A DNA stretch of 64,000 nucleotides from Owenia fusiformis (GCA_903813345.2 CAIIXF020000005.1:13645375-13709374), one strand, 5' to 3'. Numbered from the stretch's first letter, positions 13,867-28,165 are shown. Notes: generated by a model not told the origin, from the sequence alone. Numbers and translations: made by a program.

Positions 13867-14238
13867 TTATCTGACTCGACCGAGCCACCTGTCTGGTGGT
13901 GAAATTGGTAACTTCCTACTCGCATCTATGTTATTTAACGTAATTAAATTACAAATCATTGGACAATAATGAGAAACAAAACGCCAACCCCACACAAACA
14001 TATTAAAGATTAGAATCATATGACACCCTCCAAGATATCGAATTGTATAACTAAGAACGCCAAGCAAGCGCCCATTTAATCCAAAAAGACACGGTGAAAC
14101 TAACGATAAGTCACACACACACAAAGTCATAAAGAGGACATCATGTTGCGAAAAGTTGAAACGTTCAGTCTCAAATGAATACTTAAAACATGGCATTTCT
14201 ACTTCTAAAATGAATCCCATCTCAGTAGTCAAATCCAA
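13867..14238 (-). other. 123-codon open frame, not recognised
   Basis: Hydrophobic stretches and several Cys, no known motif, no donor or acceptor that clearly frames it and no coding neighbours. It is the longest non-repeat frame in the left half, but chance is likely in this AT-rich DNA. Confidence 0.12.
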
Positions 14239-15029
14239 AGTCTGTTAAATATCGAAGTTGCTAAAAAGCATTGCAGTAAACAATTCAGAAAAAATGTCAA
14301 CACGTTCTAAAATCTGCCTCTTGGGTTATCAATGCATTGCAGAATTATCATATAAAAGCTTAAATTAAAAGGGGTCATACGTTGATTTCAATAAAGTTAG
14401 AAAAACGCAGCAATTAAGCCTACTCCGGATCACTCAGAGTAATCTCAGTCTTTCTCAGATAATATACAGGACATTATCCCTTTAATATTTATGTCATCAC
14501 GAGCGGTAAGTCCTAATCACTTATTTTATCAGGATTCAATTGGTAACATGAATGTACATACGAACTTATCGCACGAGGGTAATCCCATGTAGAAAATTGT
14601 ACGACGGTCGCATTTCAAAATGAAATCAGAGTGACGACCCGTGGAATTGTCAAGGAATCGAATACACATACGCGTAGCTCATACTCGAAAGGATCTATGA
14701 GTGTCCGAAAAATATACACTTCTTCCAAATTTTAAATGGATGTTGAACGGAATAAACGTCGCTGAATGAAACTTTTTGCAGACGACAGAATTATTATTTA
14801 GCTTATAATGTAATCAATCATTGCTAATACGATATCAAGCAAATATATTTTATCCGAGAGATCTGATTAACGAAAGCCACGCTGTTGTTAGGAGTCCATT
14901 TTGCTATTTTAAACAATGTACATCTACCATCATCCTCTCGATCATGCTTTAATTGATTGGTATCGGTGGGTTGAAAACGTGTTTCCTAAACATTGATGTT
15001 TAGTGTCCGGCTATATCCATTCTGATACT

Positions 15030-15070
15030 CAGAAAGGAAACTGAAAGAAGGCTGTGATATCTCACGATGG
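15030..15070 (+). repeat. 40-bp dispersed word, also at 35848-35887
   Basis: aaggaaactgaaagaaggct-gtgatatctcacgatg occurs in both places with three differences. It is probably a fragment of a longer interspersed repeat. Confidence 0.5.
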
Positions 15071-16766
15071 GGTATATCGGGTCGGGCCAAACATCAATGT
15101 TCGACGAGTCGCGAAGTTAATCTTTTATGAGAGGGGATCAATGTCAAATAGCCTCCAATTTCATTTTGGCTGCTAAATCGACTTCTATTAAACCCAGGGG
15201 ATTTTTTATTCCCAAAGGGGACATTTCAATTTCGGCAGCATACCATGCCAATGTCATGTTTATATGATATATTGTTCAAAAATGAGAAATAGTTGGAGAA
15301 TTGATACTATACTAGAAGTCAGTGAGAGGAACATGGCTTGATGCAGCGCTAATAAGTAGCTAGTAAATTGATGGAGATTACAGGGAAACTGAATTGCATA
15401 ACTAAGTGGTTAACCTTGATCGAACCTGTTCCCTTGACATGTCTGCATCGATAATCCTTGCTTTAAAATACACACAATTAATTAGAAAACAACATGCGAC
15501 AAGACAAATGGCACAGTAATTCATATCCAACCTTTGCTCCTCATGTACAAAAGCCAAAATACACGTTTACTCTCTTGTGATGAAGTGTAGTCCAACTATT
15601 GGAGGGGTGCATCCATTTGTTTTTTCGTTCAGAGTAATCAATAGACTTTACGTCGTCTCTACATTTCAAGGTCCTCCTATTAGGAAATGGAAACGTCTAT
15701 ATTTAACTGTTGATACAGCTGTATGTATTGGCATTGACTTACTACTCAAATAAATAGATTATTTTGTAAGTCTCTGAGGAAATTAGACGAGGGACGATTT
15801 AAAGATAGCGGATTTTTCAAACTATTGAATACCGTTCCAGAACATGTTTCCTGTAACCCCGAGTCAGTATTAAATCTTTTGGTATGTTGCAATTAGAAAA
15901 ACAGAAAGATGTGCTGAGTATCAGAATGGCAAAAATACAAACCAATGATTCAATGGGGAGGTTAAGCTACACGTTTGAGGAGAGCTGGTTCGTGAAGGTG
16001 TCAGGTCCTCTAGAGTAAGTTATCTTCTTCTAAGAAAATAGTTGCCAAATTGAGTATATTCAAACTCGACTAAACTAAAATAAGTATACAGTTGAAATTA
16101 CGTCCTTTGGGGTTATAATAAGGAGGTAAAGATACACGTTTTTAAAACTCATTTGTACTGTTTACTTGACCGATTGGATATAGAGGAAAAGTGAACTGAG
16201 AGCGTGGCAGTAATCCTGGGGGGGGGGATCAAAATATTACACACTTGCGTACAGGTTCTCTCTTAAAAACGTGTAACTTATCCTCCCTAATATTATACGA
16301 TCATGAACAAATTCTTTTAATATGTAGGCCTACCTTTTATAATTTTTTACGACGAATGATACACAATGCCCTCTTTCCGATATGATTCCATGGATTCATA
16401 CATTGGCCTTTCGAAGCATGATAATAGCCTTGTATATGATCGTATCATTAATTGTGAGCTTTTATTCAATCTTAAGTCTCACCTACAATTTTCTCTTAAA
16501 TAATTAAACCACATATGCTACCCTGTTTTTCAAGTCACAGTTGATGTAAGCGCAGCTTATTTGACTCTTAGTCTAAGAAAAAACACGTCTTGTTAGATTT
16601 GATTTGATATTTCGTGGAATTACATGATATAATATTACTTACTTACAACTGGGATAATAAATCTAAAAGAAAGACGGTGAGAAGGAGAATTTAGTCATTT
16701 CTGAAAAGATATATATTTTTTTTAATTTGTAAAAAACTACACTACCTTTGATTACGTATAGTAGTA

Positions 16767-16987
16767 CAGTTAAACCTGTCTTAGCGAACACCTCTTTCTA
16801 GTGAACACTTGTGTCTAGCAGACATCTTTCCTCCACACATACTCCACTGATTTCCTTATCAAACAGCCCAAATGTGGTTACAGAGAAAATATTTCCTTAT
16901 GGTAGTGGACATCTGCCTACAGTAGTAGTATACAATGCAATGCAATATTTACACTACATAGGTGTTCACTGTACACAGATTTTACTG
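16767..16987. mobile_element. 221-bp MITE with TA duplication
   Basis: Ends cagttaaacctgt and acagattttactg (inverted, 2 mismatches) with TA on both sides (16765-16766, 16988-16989). CAGT ends and TA targets fit a pogo/Tigger-type element. Confidence 0.55.
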
Positions 16988-17130
16988 TAGAGGCTGTAAG
17001 TGAAGATATTTCAAAACCTGATAGATATGTCCTAAATCTATAAATGAATAAACTTATTAAAGGACTAATGATCTTGAAAGCCTGCAATATAGAAGGATAA
17101 AGTCATTTAATGTGACAGATATAACATCTA

Positions 17131-17263
17131 CAGGGTGATTCTGTTAAAACAATATCTCACCTAAATGTAAAAAAACGTATTTGTTTGGTCTATACTTTAC
17201 CTTATTAGGGATTGCATTTTCTGCACTTAATAAAACGGGTGTCCAGATTTTTATGCCACCCTG
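17131..17263. mobile_element. 133-bp MITE, CAGGGTG ends, TA duplication
   Basis: TA-cagggtg…caccctg-TA. The short ends match those of the 25009 element, which fits a mariner-like non-autonomous family. Confidence 0.5.
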
Positions 17264-19109
17264 TATATCTGGCGTAATTTAGAGTGTGCCACTGAGATAT
17301 TTTGACCAAGTGCATCACGTCTAATGTAAACCACATAACCTAATTACTAATTAGAGAGCCTAAGCACATAATTCAGCAATAACTTCCATATTGAACATGC
17401 TGGGAGGTGGGGGGCTTCGCAGATGGACCCCGGAGAATAATGCCAATAAAGCCACGTGTTATAATACAAAAGGAGTAGAGAAAAGTGGAATTAGAATGGA
17501 ACAAAATAAACAGACATATATTTCCCAAAAGTATACATAAATATGCCAAATATTAATGCAGGCGATTCCGATTCAAATGAGAAATAAAAGGGATTCTGTA
17601 TCGTTGGGGATATCTATACTAATGTTTAGATTGATAGCCTGTGAGATATCCACAACAAGGTGTAATGTTTATCTACCAGCGCAGAGGTAATGTTCGAAGC
17701 CTCTTGGGGAGTTTAGAATTTAGGGAACAGGCGCATCGCCGTCAGATTATCAACTACAAGATGTAGACCTTTATTTCTGACACGTTCATTATTTACAGAA
17801 TTTTTATTTTGTCTTGCACATCACTACGATCATAGTATTATCAGATGTTCTCTTCCAATAAAAATGATTTTTTCTGGATTTTAGAATCTAACATGCGCGT
17901 CCATACTCAGGGACCGTAGCATCACGTGTTGTCATCGAAAGATTGTCCAGCGTGGGGGAGCATGCTATTTTTCATAAAAACAATAAGAAAACTTCAGAAA
18001 TTATTTTTAACTCACGTTCGTTATACCAAAGAAATGCATTGGGGTAAATCATTTTCGGGTAGCCTTCACTCAGTTTGAAGTCCAATATTCCAGAGTAGTA
18101 AATAGAGTAAAGGCTATTGAAAACGGCGCCAGAGTATCGCACTCTAAAATGTACCATTTTTTTAACTTTTTAATGGCACAATACAGTGACTTGATAATAG
18201 TTACATTTGTTTTCATTATAATTCGAAAGATGCTAATGAGATCTAGATGTATTGGGTCTTTTTTAATTTTTGGATAAAATAAATGTATCAGTTTTTTGTC
18301 CGGTGTGAAAGAAATTATGGTCCCCCAGGGATTATAGTCCCCCTTCTTAACGGCCCTTACTGTTGCTGTTACTGCAATGCCGTGGCTAGGGGGGTCGAAC
18401 CCCCCCTGGCCAATAAATCTTTCAAAATCATGCAGTTTTTCACCATTCTGAGCACTGTTTAAGTGATTTTGGCCATTTTTGGACCAAAATTGTCACAAGT
18501 AAACCCCCCTGGAATTTTTCAAAAAAGTGACCCCCCCCCCCTTGGCAAATCCTGGCTAAGGGCCTGGGTCAGGGTCATTAACAACTCTGTTCGCAGAATT
18601 CATTTGTGCATAGAGAGAAGAAGTGCCCATTTTGAGCATGTTTTGTAAGGTACTGTAGTTTTTGACAAAATAGACAGATTACCATGAAACTTGTACAACA
18701 AAATTGACATTGAATGATTAAATAATTTCTAAATTTCAAGGCAAAATATGCAAAACTAACTGAATTATTCAACTTTCTTACGGTCCTGTTTTTGGACACC
18801 CTGTGTAATAACTCCGACAGGTCCACGATATGTTATCAATTGGTCAAGTTATTTAAGATCGAAATGGGGGAAAATTTACATTCTCCCAAATGGTAACAAT
18901 CATTTATTGAAAAATTATTACCTTTTTTGTAAAAATCTTCAGTTTAGATATATCAATCATTCATTGTGTCTAAGTTTATGTTTTTACGATTCATTCTGGC
19001 TAAAACGCGTTCAATTCTATTAACAAATGGCTAAATTAATGTCTATCATTCATTCATGATAGTAAACTCTACATCTTTAAGTCTTTATCGTGCCAAATTT
19101 CCCGTGCTC

Positions 19110-19320
19110 TTTAACTACTAAGCTTGTACTTGTGAATGCAACTTTCGGCTGTCGGCTACCGGATTAACCTACTATTTTATGATCAACTCATCTAAATGTT
19201 AATACGAATAGTATTTGCCGCGATTCTGTTCATATTTAAATAAGTTTGCCATAAAAAGTAGGTTAATCATGCAGCCGACAGTCGTTAGTTGCATTCGCGA
19301 ATACAAGCCTAGCTTTACCC
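19110..19320. mobile_element. Short hairpin element with ~55-bp arms
   Basis: The left arm (aagcttgtacttgtgaatgc … gattaacctact) and the right arm (agtaggttaatc … gcattcgcgaatacaagc) are inverted copies around about 80 bp. No target duplication seen. Confidence 0.6.
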
Positions 19321-19358
19321 ATATATTCATACCTGACACTAACAATTGCTAACAGATC

Positions 19359-19663
19359 CAAGGAGGATTGGCTCCCAGAGTGCAACATCGATATTCTGTC
19401 CCATATATGGAAATGTCGTGATTCAAAATTTGAATACAGACAGCCGTCATTTTGTTCACTTCAACATTTGAATGGTGAATTTTGGTCTTATTCTTAAACG
19501 TAAAATTCCAAAACTCACAAGAAATGATCGAGATATTGGTTCGAATCTTTTGGACTGTTTATTTTGAACTTATAGTCGGTAATAATTTCCGAAAATAACG
19601 ACATTTCGACGTTTTCATTGTTGGAAAATATCGATTGTCGATCCTGGGAGCCAATCCTCCTTG
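19359..19663. mobile_element. 305-bp MITE with perfect 20-bp TIRs and 9-bp duplication
   Basis: Ends caaggaggattggctcccag and its exact complement, flanked by taacagatc (19350-19358, 19664-19672). A 9-bp duplication fits Mutator-like elements. Non-coding interior. Confidence 0.85.
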
Positions 19664-21845
19664 TAACAGATCATAAGATCACGATGTATTACGTAAGCTG
19701 AAGTCACGTGTCAATATCGCTCATATCAATTATACGAAAAAGTACTCTAGAGAAATCACATTGCAGTTCTAATAGGTTTTAACTTTAACCCAACTCCCCA
19801 TGATTTCGCATCGTTTCATCGCTATACATTGATCTATACCCAATAGGGGAGGCGTATGTGACGTCAGAGTAGCTGTATGGTTGTCATCTTCTGGAAAATG
19901 AAAAATGAGTTGAAGATTTGACTGAGAATCCAAAGTGAAATCAACTTCATTCGACCCCGACAACAGATTGAGCTCGAACCCTCTGATATTTTGTTACTTT
20001 TTAATTTGTTTCACTAATTAGTTCATAACAATGGATCAGATATATTTCAGTGGTTGTCAAAGTTGTATCTTCAAGCGTTGGCCACAAGGAGACATTATAA
20101 GCGCACTTTTACAATTGATTTACTCGTCTTTCTGTTTTGCCACTTGCAAAGTCTCAAAACTGAGACAGAATGAGAGTTATGGGTTATCATGTACAATGAG
20201 ACAACGTTTCATGCGCATGCGCAAAGAGGACTGTGTTAGTGTCTATGGGTTATTCGATTGTAACAATCAACCTTGGATGAAAGACTGATATATGGCTAAG
20301 ATTTAATTTTATTTACCCTGGATTAAAAACAATTTTTATGTTGCACTGCACTCAAATAGAATAAAACAGCAAAAGTGCAGATCTAGTTGAAAACCCGTGA
20401 CAAAATGAATCATTTGCAAGTGCGATATGCCTGGCGATATGGGCCAATGATTTGACTAAACGCGGGATAAGCCAATGAACAATGTAAATAACCATGCAAA
20501 TAGCACATAATTATCACAGGCATGTTGATTGAATTACTTAGAATGATAGCATGCAATCCCATGTGTGTATTTATGTAATCTCCTTTCACTGCTTTCCTTT
20601 GCTTTTATTTGGCCTCGTGGGGGCATTTACAGCAGTTGGCGATGTTCGCAAGTTTGTAATCTTAGCGCCATTGATCTCTACGCCACTCGAAACATTATAT
20701 TACTCCGCATTGAAAACTACTTACAATAGCCTTTCAAGACATTTACATTGGATCAGTGAATGGCGAAGTTCAAAAGAATTACTAATGAATCAAAATGAAT
20801 AGAAGACATAATATCGGACGAAAGAGCAACCTAGCTCGAGTTTCCATGACTGATCAAATTGATCCAGAGTGCAAAAAATGACGGTTCCCCGGGGATTATG
20901 GTCCCTTTCTGCATGCACAGATACGTGTATATCGCCTTTATTGACTCTGATTTTGTTAAATCTGTAAACAGGTCGCTTTAGGTAACCATATATGGCGAGT
21001 ATTAAAATGGTTCGATTATCAAATTGTGCTTTAGATGTGTTTGAACAAATTAAAACTCCTTTGATCTCGCATTGTAATAAGCCAAATGTTTAACATTCTA
21101 ATCTATAATTCGATTGTGAACTATGCAACTCGATGTAGGAACAATCAAAGCACTGAACTACTCAAATGAACATATCGCGGGCGTAGTGAAAACAAACACA
21201 ACAGATCACAATCGAGACTGAGAGACTTCTCATAAAATTGCAGGGTAAAAACAGCTAAGTAAAATAAGGTGATATAAAACAGTATAAACGAAAATCATCA
21301 TATCAGACAGAATGACAACTAAAATCCAATTGATTGTAACCGGGGCGCGGAAAATACCGGGTCTACGTCGTAAACGTCCGGTGCTACGACGTATAAGAGA
21401 ATGGGGTGTGCGGTAGCAACATAAATGTTATATTTCCGTTCAGACAAGTTGCTATCAAAAAAATGTGACGTGGTGGTAAAGAAAAAAGAAAGTAATCAAT
21501 TATGAATTAAAATATAAATGCATTAAGCGAAGAGGTACTGAAAGAACACGCAATTGCAACGAGAATTGCATTTGTTATGGGTAAAAACGTCAATACCCAC
21601 CCATGTTTACAACAAAGCTGGAACTTTCTCTATCGTTTCTGTTACTATGGCACACAGATGATTATATCACCAATAATGTAATTATCAAAAATAATGTAAC
21701 GGTGATCATCCATTTTTCTCGGAACTCATACAAATACATACTGTATTTCGTTGATGTAAAAATCTTCAGGTAAAAAATATGATTAATATTTTAGGTTGTA
21801 AGTGATGTTTTAGTGACGTTTTATGATAATATTTGGATCAACCAT

Positions 21846-21900
21846 GATAATATGATATGATATCATACCATTATGATATCATATCATATAATATGATATG
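21846..21900. repeat. AT-rich palindrome
   Basis: gatatgatatcatacc is followed by its mirror complement; a (GATATGATATCATATC)-type self-complementary stretch able to form a hairpin or cruciform. Confidence 0.6.
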
Positions 21901-22559
21901 ACTATATACAGCATACGGAAGTACTGATTTTTGGCCGTACAAAGATTTAACAAACATCATCAGGAGAATGCAAAATTGTACTCATTATTGCCATAAATTT
22001 GAAAGCCTTTTACCCTCAAGTGATTTATGCGGTTATTAGATGAGAAAACATTTCCGTAAAGGGCGCAAACACCATTATTCATTGTAAGTGTATTTAAGGA
22101 ATACGTTTGTGTAATTTTCCATTAATGCAATTTGCAGTAAGAAAACGAGCAAAACATATGTTTGCTTTTTGGGAATATGTTTCAACGAAAGCAATTTTCA
22201 TCAGTCTGTGGGTAGCATGGCACGACCTTTTTCTTTTGTATGAAATCGGAAAAATAATAGTTTACTAGAGGTGTTGTCCGAGGGGTGTGAAATCTGGCGG
22301 TGAAAGTGATGAAATGTATAATATGCTAGGATACTATTTCACTAGTAGTGTAATTCAGAACTCTTTAACAGTTATGCTGCGATGGACCAAGATGATATCC
22401 TGGTTGAAGGAGACCTTTGCTCCAAAATAATTTCCGCATAGCACTCCATCAAAGTGGGGGATCTTCACGATTGTAACTGCATATTCCGCACGACACTTTA
22501 CAAAAAATAGCAATAATTTAGCAGAATTTATTTTCTTACCCATTTCTGATCAAATTAAA

Positions 22560-23430
22560 TCTTGTCATCAATCAATCAAATTCAAGGAAAACCGCTTACC
22601 TCTTTAACTAGAATTTTTTCAGATGTAAGAGAAGACTAGTTTCAAGATCTGCTAAGGTTAGGGCATGCTTGGTAAATTACTTGGCGGCCATTTTGAATTT
22701 TTGATGAATCTTGTCATCAAAATTCCAAGAAAACCATTTATCTGTTCAACTTGATCTTTTAATAAATGCAAAGGCAGATAAGTGCAGAGATCTGATTTTG
22801 GCTATGCTGGCTAAAGTATATGGTGGCAAGTTTCAACTTTTTGATAAATGGGCCATTTTGAATCGTTCAACTTGCTTCAAATTGACCAGTTTTCGAAAAT
22901 CATCTTGGGTGCTCAAATCTGACCTTAGATTTGGAATTTGACCTTTTGGTTGACCTTCAGCCACCTTCAAAAGGTCAAAAGGATTTTTTTTAATTAATTG
23001 TTTGGATTCTTTCGGTCAGCTTTATCGCAAAAGGCATACCAAGGTCTTTAAAATAGTGATATTTCAAAGGTCAAAAATCAAGGTCATCAAACTGGGTCAC
23101 AAACTATGTTGAATGGCACAATGACCTTCGTAAGATCAAAAAGTTTATTTTGGAAATGTATTTCTTTAATTAGCTTTATTTTAAAAATGTATTTCTTTAA
23201 TTCAAATTGTGATAAAATTCAAGGTCAACGTTATCAAACTAGCTCACAAACGATGTTATCCCAGGTTCTAAAAGTACGAGACTACAAATCAATTCTTGCC
23301 ATCAGAATTCCAGAAAAACTGCTTACCTGTTTAACCTGAATCTTTTACATACTAGAGCTGAACAGAGCGAAGATCTTATTAGGTTTTGAGCATGCTGGGT
23401 AAATTCATGGTGACCATTTTGCTCTTCAAA
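22560..23430. repeat. Degenerate tandem repeat with caaggtca words
   Basis: Three related blocks (about 22568, 22708 and 23296) share gtcatcaaaattccaagaaa, cttacctgtttaac, agatct and gcatgctgg words. Between them aaggtcaaa/caaggtcatcaaac stretches repeat. Non-coding. Confidence 0.5.
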
Positions 23431-25008
23431 GTGCGATATGTATCACTGTTTGTCTTGTTACAATTAAAAGGAATCTAAAATTATTACTTGGGAACTGTCC
23501 GGAGTTGGGAATGCTACCGGATCCGAGCAGATCAGTTGCATTTTAAAATGGTACACTTTTGAAGCTACTTGCATAACTCAAAAAATATATAAAAAGTATG
23601 AACAAAACGTTATTTTCCTTCGAGATATTTTGCAGAAAAGGTGAAATCTTAAATCTACCTTTAAGTAGCAGTAGTACAATGGTAAGTTAACATTGCTCGA
23701 TTCTTTTGATAAAAAATCACTCATTTGACCGCATGAATCATTGGAAGAAAGGGCATGGCGTGTCTTTATGTACTTCGAACTCCAACCCTTCGTTAACGAG
23801 AGTTATGGCGATTTTCCTTAATCTAGAACGTAAGATCTTCAGCAAAAGGTCGATAGTACATATAATGGTTCAGAATTATACCAAATCTTTGACTGAAGAA
23901 AAGATATTTAACAAAAATTAACAAAATTAAAAAAGAAACCACCGGCAGCTACAGCACTCTGTAACAAGACATTCACCACTTTCCATTTGTTACAGACGCC
24001 AAACTTCAAACGCCGAACGCCAGCCGGCGAATGCCGCCTCAGAAAAGTTGGAGACCATAACAATATGCCACCATTTGTGAAGCTGACGAATTGCAATTTC
24101 CATTAAGAAAATTATGTCGGTAAACATGTTTTATTGTTATTTTCTACCATAAGTCCATCCTGTATACTTCTTTGCTACAAGTCGATTTATATAATTATGA
24201 TAAAATCAAACAAATGGATAACCTGTTCGCAGTAACGTCAGACACATACCAGACCAGACGCATATACTGTTATAATATATGTGAAAATGTGCGATTTAGC
24301 TTTAAAGTTAAGCCCATCACAAACAACGAACATCTTACTGATAAATGAAGGGAACGATATAACATTTAAAGTACACATTTTCAACTTGTTGACACGATTA
24401 TTGTTTTTCTCGATTGGAACTCAACATCTCCAGGCGGTTTTCTTCATTGATTTTCATACCATATCATATTCATCCTGATATGCATTGAAATTGTAACTTA
24501 TTTCCGGGATGGCCTAATGCATAGCACAATGCTCCCAAATCCCACCTAGGATCGGGGAATATCAATTTAATTGTAACAAAATAGATGTTGTTAAAATATG
24601 TAAATCCGTGTCACTCGAGTATAAATGACAAGTGACACTCGAGTAATCCCGTTGCCACAGTGACACTCATTCCGTGACAATGTCCTATTCAAAAATTCAA
24701 AATTGTACCCGAGTGGAGAACTTATCATTTCGAATCACGTTTTTTCCTAGTTGAAATTGAGATGAATAGTCGCAAAGAAATTTATCACAAAACACTTTCT
24801 GGGAGTCAATCAACTTAAATGACGTCAATTAGGAAACATCCGTTCATTTCGTTTTGTTCGTTAGAATATATTTGTTCTACGTTTGAACACGACCACTAAC
24901 TGTTCTAAATTGATAGGCCTAAGAGACGCAATCTTGCCAGAGGATGCAAACTTAAAGAGGGCTAATACTAGATATCAATGGATATATATTTGCTCTGTGA
25001 TCAAAATA

Positions 25009-25121
25009 CAGGGTGGGACAAAAATGTTGGAATAGGAGTGAAAATCTTGAAATTAACGTATCATTTATATTTAATTTAAGAAATTGCAACAATTAATAAC
25101 CAATATTTTTGGCCCAACCTG
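25009..25121. mobile_element. 113-bp MITE, CAGGGTGGGACAAAAA ends, TA duplication
   Basis: Inverted ends of about 22 bp with 3-4 mismatches (cagggtgggacaaaaatg against the complement of ttggcccaacctg) and TA at both junctions. Mariner-like by ends and target. Confidence 0.6.
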
Positions 25122-27036
25122 TATTGTCTGTTCCACCTTCTATCATTGTAAGTTGTCATTTATTCATGGGAGTAGTAGCTAACGAGGGGGTTCATCAATG
25201 GTTTTAATTTCATATTAGCAGAAGTTGATTATTTCTAGTTAACAAAATAGTGCATAGTTCTATCTAAAAGTGATAAGAAATATGCCTACCTGGATTAAAA
25301 CTTATAATGGGCCATTATATCTGCTCCAATCATCCCGTGAATGTCATATCAGTTCCAATCCGTCGTAGTAAACTCACTATGTTATGATTATAATCCTACG
25401 CTTCTGAAAATGTCATAAACGGATCAATACGTTGTTTAGAAATAATAGAAGCTAGCAAATCCAAATTCACCAAGTGCAACTGCGGTCCTGTTTGGCCGTA
25501 AAGGGCTCCGGCTGGCAACTTTCTTCGATATTACTTCAAGTACGCTGTGGGTCTGTATTATGCAGATTTTCGTGCCTTATCGTACGTTGCTCAAGGGATT
25601 CAAATATAATAGATGGAACAAGAATCAACATCATGGTATTGTCGCGATTGGGATTATGTTTAAATACTCATTTTACGCCAACGCGACAACAGAAGTTGAA
25701 ATTAATTGAAAGTCAAGATGTTTGGCCAATGAGATAACAGTCATATAGCATTGTAGTATAATTATTGTATATATGTTGTAAATGTAATGTACCGTGTACG
25801 TCTTTATAATGACTAATACTATAACTTTGGGTATATCTTTAATAGACGCACCGATTTTGTTATTTTGTTGTAATAGTTAATGAATGAATGAACGAATGAA
25901 TAAATGAAACGTCTTAAAAGAATTTTCATATAAATAACTTCCCCTCGAGCATGATCACCTACAGTTTAAAGTGACCGCCTTTTTCTGGCTAGAGTTCACA
26001 CTGGTGGATTTGACTAGTTCCTTTTATACGTTACTCCCTGTTAAGTCCCCAAGTCAATCGTTTTCTTGAGAACAGCAATATCATATCTCAGAGAACAATA
26101 AACTATAGAGACGTTATCATTGGGAACTATTGTAATCTGAACATCATATTTGAAGAATTGTCGTTGTGACTTTTCCCAATAATAAACAGACATTTATACA
26201 CACTAACTCTCGATTCTTCGTGTTCCATTAGACATTTTATTGTTGTCGATGACGTACGATTTAAAAACTATTGAACAACATTGTTTGAGCTCAATGAACA
26301 CGTTTATCAGGATTATTCATATAAACAATGTTTCTGTCTTCCAAACGTGCCACATGGGTTAATAGTTAATACAGTGATACAGCCCAAGCTTTTTCCTTAC
26401 CCCCGCCCCCGCCCCCCCCCCCTTGTTAGCTCCTGATATTCGCCAGTGCATTGAAGTTAAGCCTTCTGGATCCATCACGATCGGTAAATGAAATATATTA
26501 TATGTAAATTACATGTCTTCTTGGACATTCTTTATTGTATTGACTGAATATCGTCACTGCGTCTGCGTCCTCCGGGTGCATGGTTCCAAGATCCAGAATA
26601 TCTTCTTTCTCTTTTTTTGTTCTTTGAAGCTCTTTGAGGATATACAACTAGATTATACATTTAAGAAAATGGCGACATCTATATATTGAAACTATATTAA
26701 ACAAAATATGGCATAAATTACCTATATAAGTGACATCTATAGATCAAACAACTTGAATTTAACCATTTAATAAACTTAAAAATGGGAAGCGTTCACCAGG
26801 GTCTTGTCTAGCTTGCAAATGCCATTACAAGATAACGATATACTATGACCGCATGGATTTTGAGATAAATGAACCTGAAGAGAATCACTTTGCAATCTGT
26901 TTCTAACCAAATTTGTAAATGTTTGAGCTGTTGTTATGTCATAGTGAGCACAAATAAACATCTGTTTAGCAACAAACAACCAGCAACAATACCAAACTTT
27001 TTTTTAGAAAAAATGTATTTATTGAAAACTGAAAGA

Positions 27037-27088
27037 TTGAGGACGAAGCTCTCTTTTGAGAAGCTAAGTGGAACGAATGCAAAGAGTA
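27037..27088 (+). mobile_element. Partial TACCCT element (right half)
   Basis: Contains gacgaagctctcttttgag through gaacgaatgcaaagagta and matches the right two thirds of copies A and D. The left end is missing. Confidence 0.6.
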
Positions 27089-27267
27089 GCAGAGGACTGT
27101 ACATTATAAACTGATCTCACCATGATATGTAGCATACATAATACTTTTAACTAACTTCAATTTTATTGTTTTAAAAAGCTCTTAGTCCAAGGTAAATGTT
27201 TTCCATATTCCGCGTAACACAAGGCACCTATCTTACATCTGTCCATTAACAATTAATCACTCATGAA

Positions 27268-27710
27268 GCAGCGAGTTATAATATTTGTTCATTTCTGCGG
27301 TCCCCGTAGAAATCAACAGGCCGTTGCCAGACCACAGAACAGTCCCACGGTGGCCGCACGTTGACTTGCGTCTGTCGTAGTGTTTTTATGGGTTATATAC
27401 ATTTGGAAACAGTCTTTAGGTCAGGTTTGCTGTCACATCTTTGCTGTGAACACAACACAATACGAATGCTGTTTGATGTAATACCATAGCAACCTATACT
27501 ACAAAAGATTAAGTTACTAATGGTCAATGTAAATAAATTAAAAATAAACAGTAACGTTTATCAACAGAAATTCAAAATTCGCCATGCGTCTGCCGTAGGA
27601 AATGTGACTAAAAAGTATCCGACCGCAGAAACTCTACGCAGAGCGTAGAAATGTTACTGACCGCAGAAATGACAGACCGCACGGTCGCCGTAGGAAATGT
27701 GACTGGGGTG
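27268..27710. mobile_element. Partial Harbinger-like element, right end present
   Basis: Ends with gtcgccgtaggaaatgtgac then tggggtg-TAA, matching the right end of the 46251 element. Its left part matches 46535-46580 in reverse orientation. The left terminus is missing. Confidence 0.55.
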
Positions 27711-27801
27711 TAAATGATTGGTATAGATGTCGTATTATAGAGTGGTGTAGTTTACATCTCATTTACGAATTATAAAACACTGCTTTCGTCCATTCATTTT
27801 T

Positions 27802-27866
27802 GGAATAGTGGTTAGGATAGTTCATGAGTATTTACTATGGTGTGGTTCGAGTCCCACTCGTTCCTA
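27802..27866 (+). other. tRNA-like sequence (tRNA pseudogene or SINE head)
   Basis: agtggttaggatag resembles an internal A box of tRNA-Glu/Asp type, and ggttcgagtcc is an exact B box about 35 bases on. Ends ggaa/ttcc could pair. The anticodon arm is poor and the T stem has mismatches, so it is unlikely to be a working tRNA. Confidence 0.4.
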
Positions 27867-27959
27867 ATTTTTGTTATTCTTTGAGCATATTCTGCATCAA
27901 ATGGAACTGAAATTGTCTTTGACTATTCTTGTGCTAGTTTCCCTTAGGTGATTTATATA

Positions 27960-28165
27960 ATTGATACATGTCCAGGAGACTATATTTCCCGGGTGATTCT
28001 GTCCCCGAGACAGCTTATTCTTAATTTTCTAGTCATACAAGTTCAATCGGACTATTTTTTCTGGCTGCATCTGTCCCTGAGACCATGGGGCCAGTTCTTC
28101 TAATTTTTCTATTTATGCGTGTCTAGGGGCACTATATCGTTAACTTACATCTGTCCCATTACTCG
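27960..28165. repeat. Degenerate ~80-bp tandem repeat
   Basis: About three units sharing gactatattt, the ctg(t/c)ccc(c/t)gaga core and a ttaattttcta stretch. Related atatagtcc words recur at 30150-30300. Confidence 0.45.

Larger units (their letters stand above)
13040..16766. other. Gene-free stretch
   Basis: No recognisable coding region; contains the 15030 dispersed word and a G-run at about 16220. Confidence 0.55.

Noticed and set aside
19769-19963. 64-codon minus-strand frame of mixed composition
   Set aside because: No splice context, homology or neighbouring exon; chance cannot be excluded.
24500-24560. tRNA-like A-box word (gatggcctaatgcatag)
   Set aside because: No convincing B box or stem pairing follows.
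25474-25737. 87-codon plus-strand frame
   Set aside because: No motif, no splice context; within chance length for this window.
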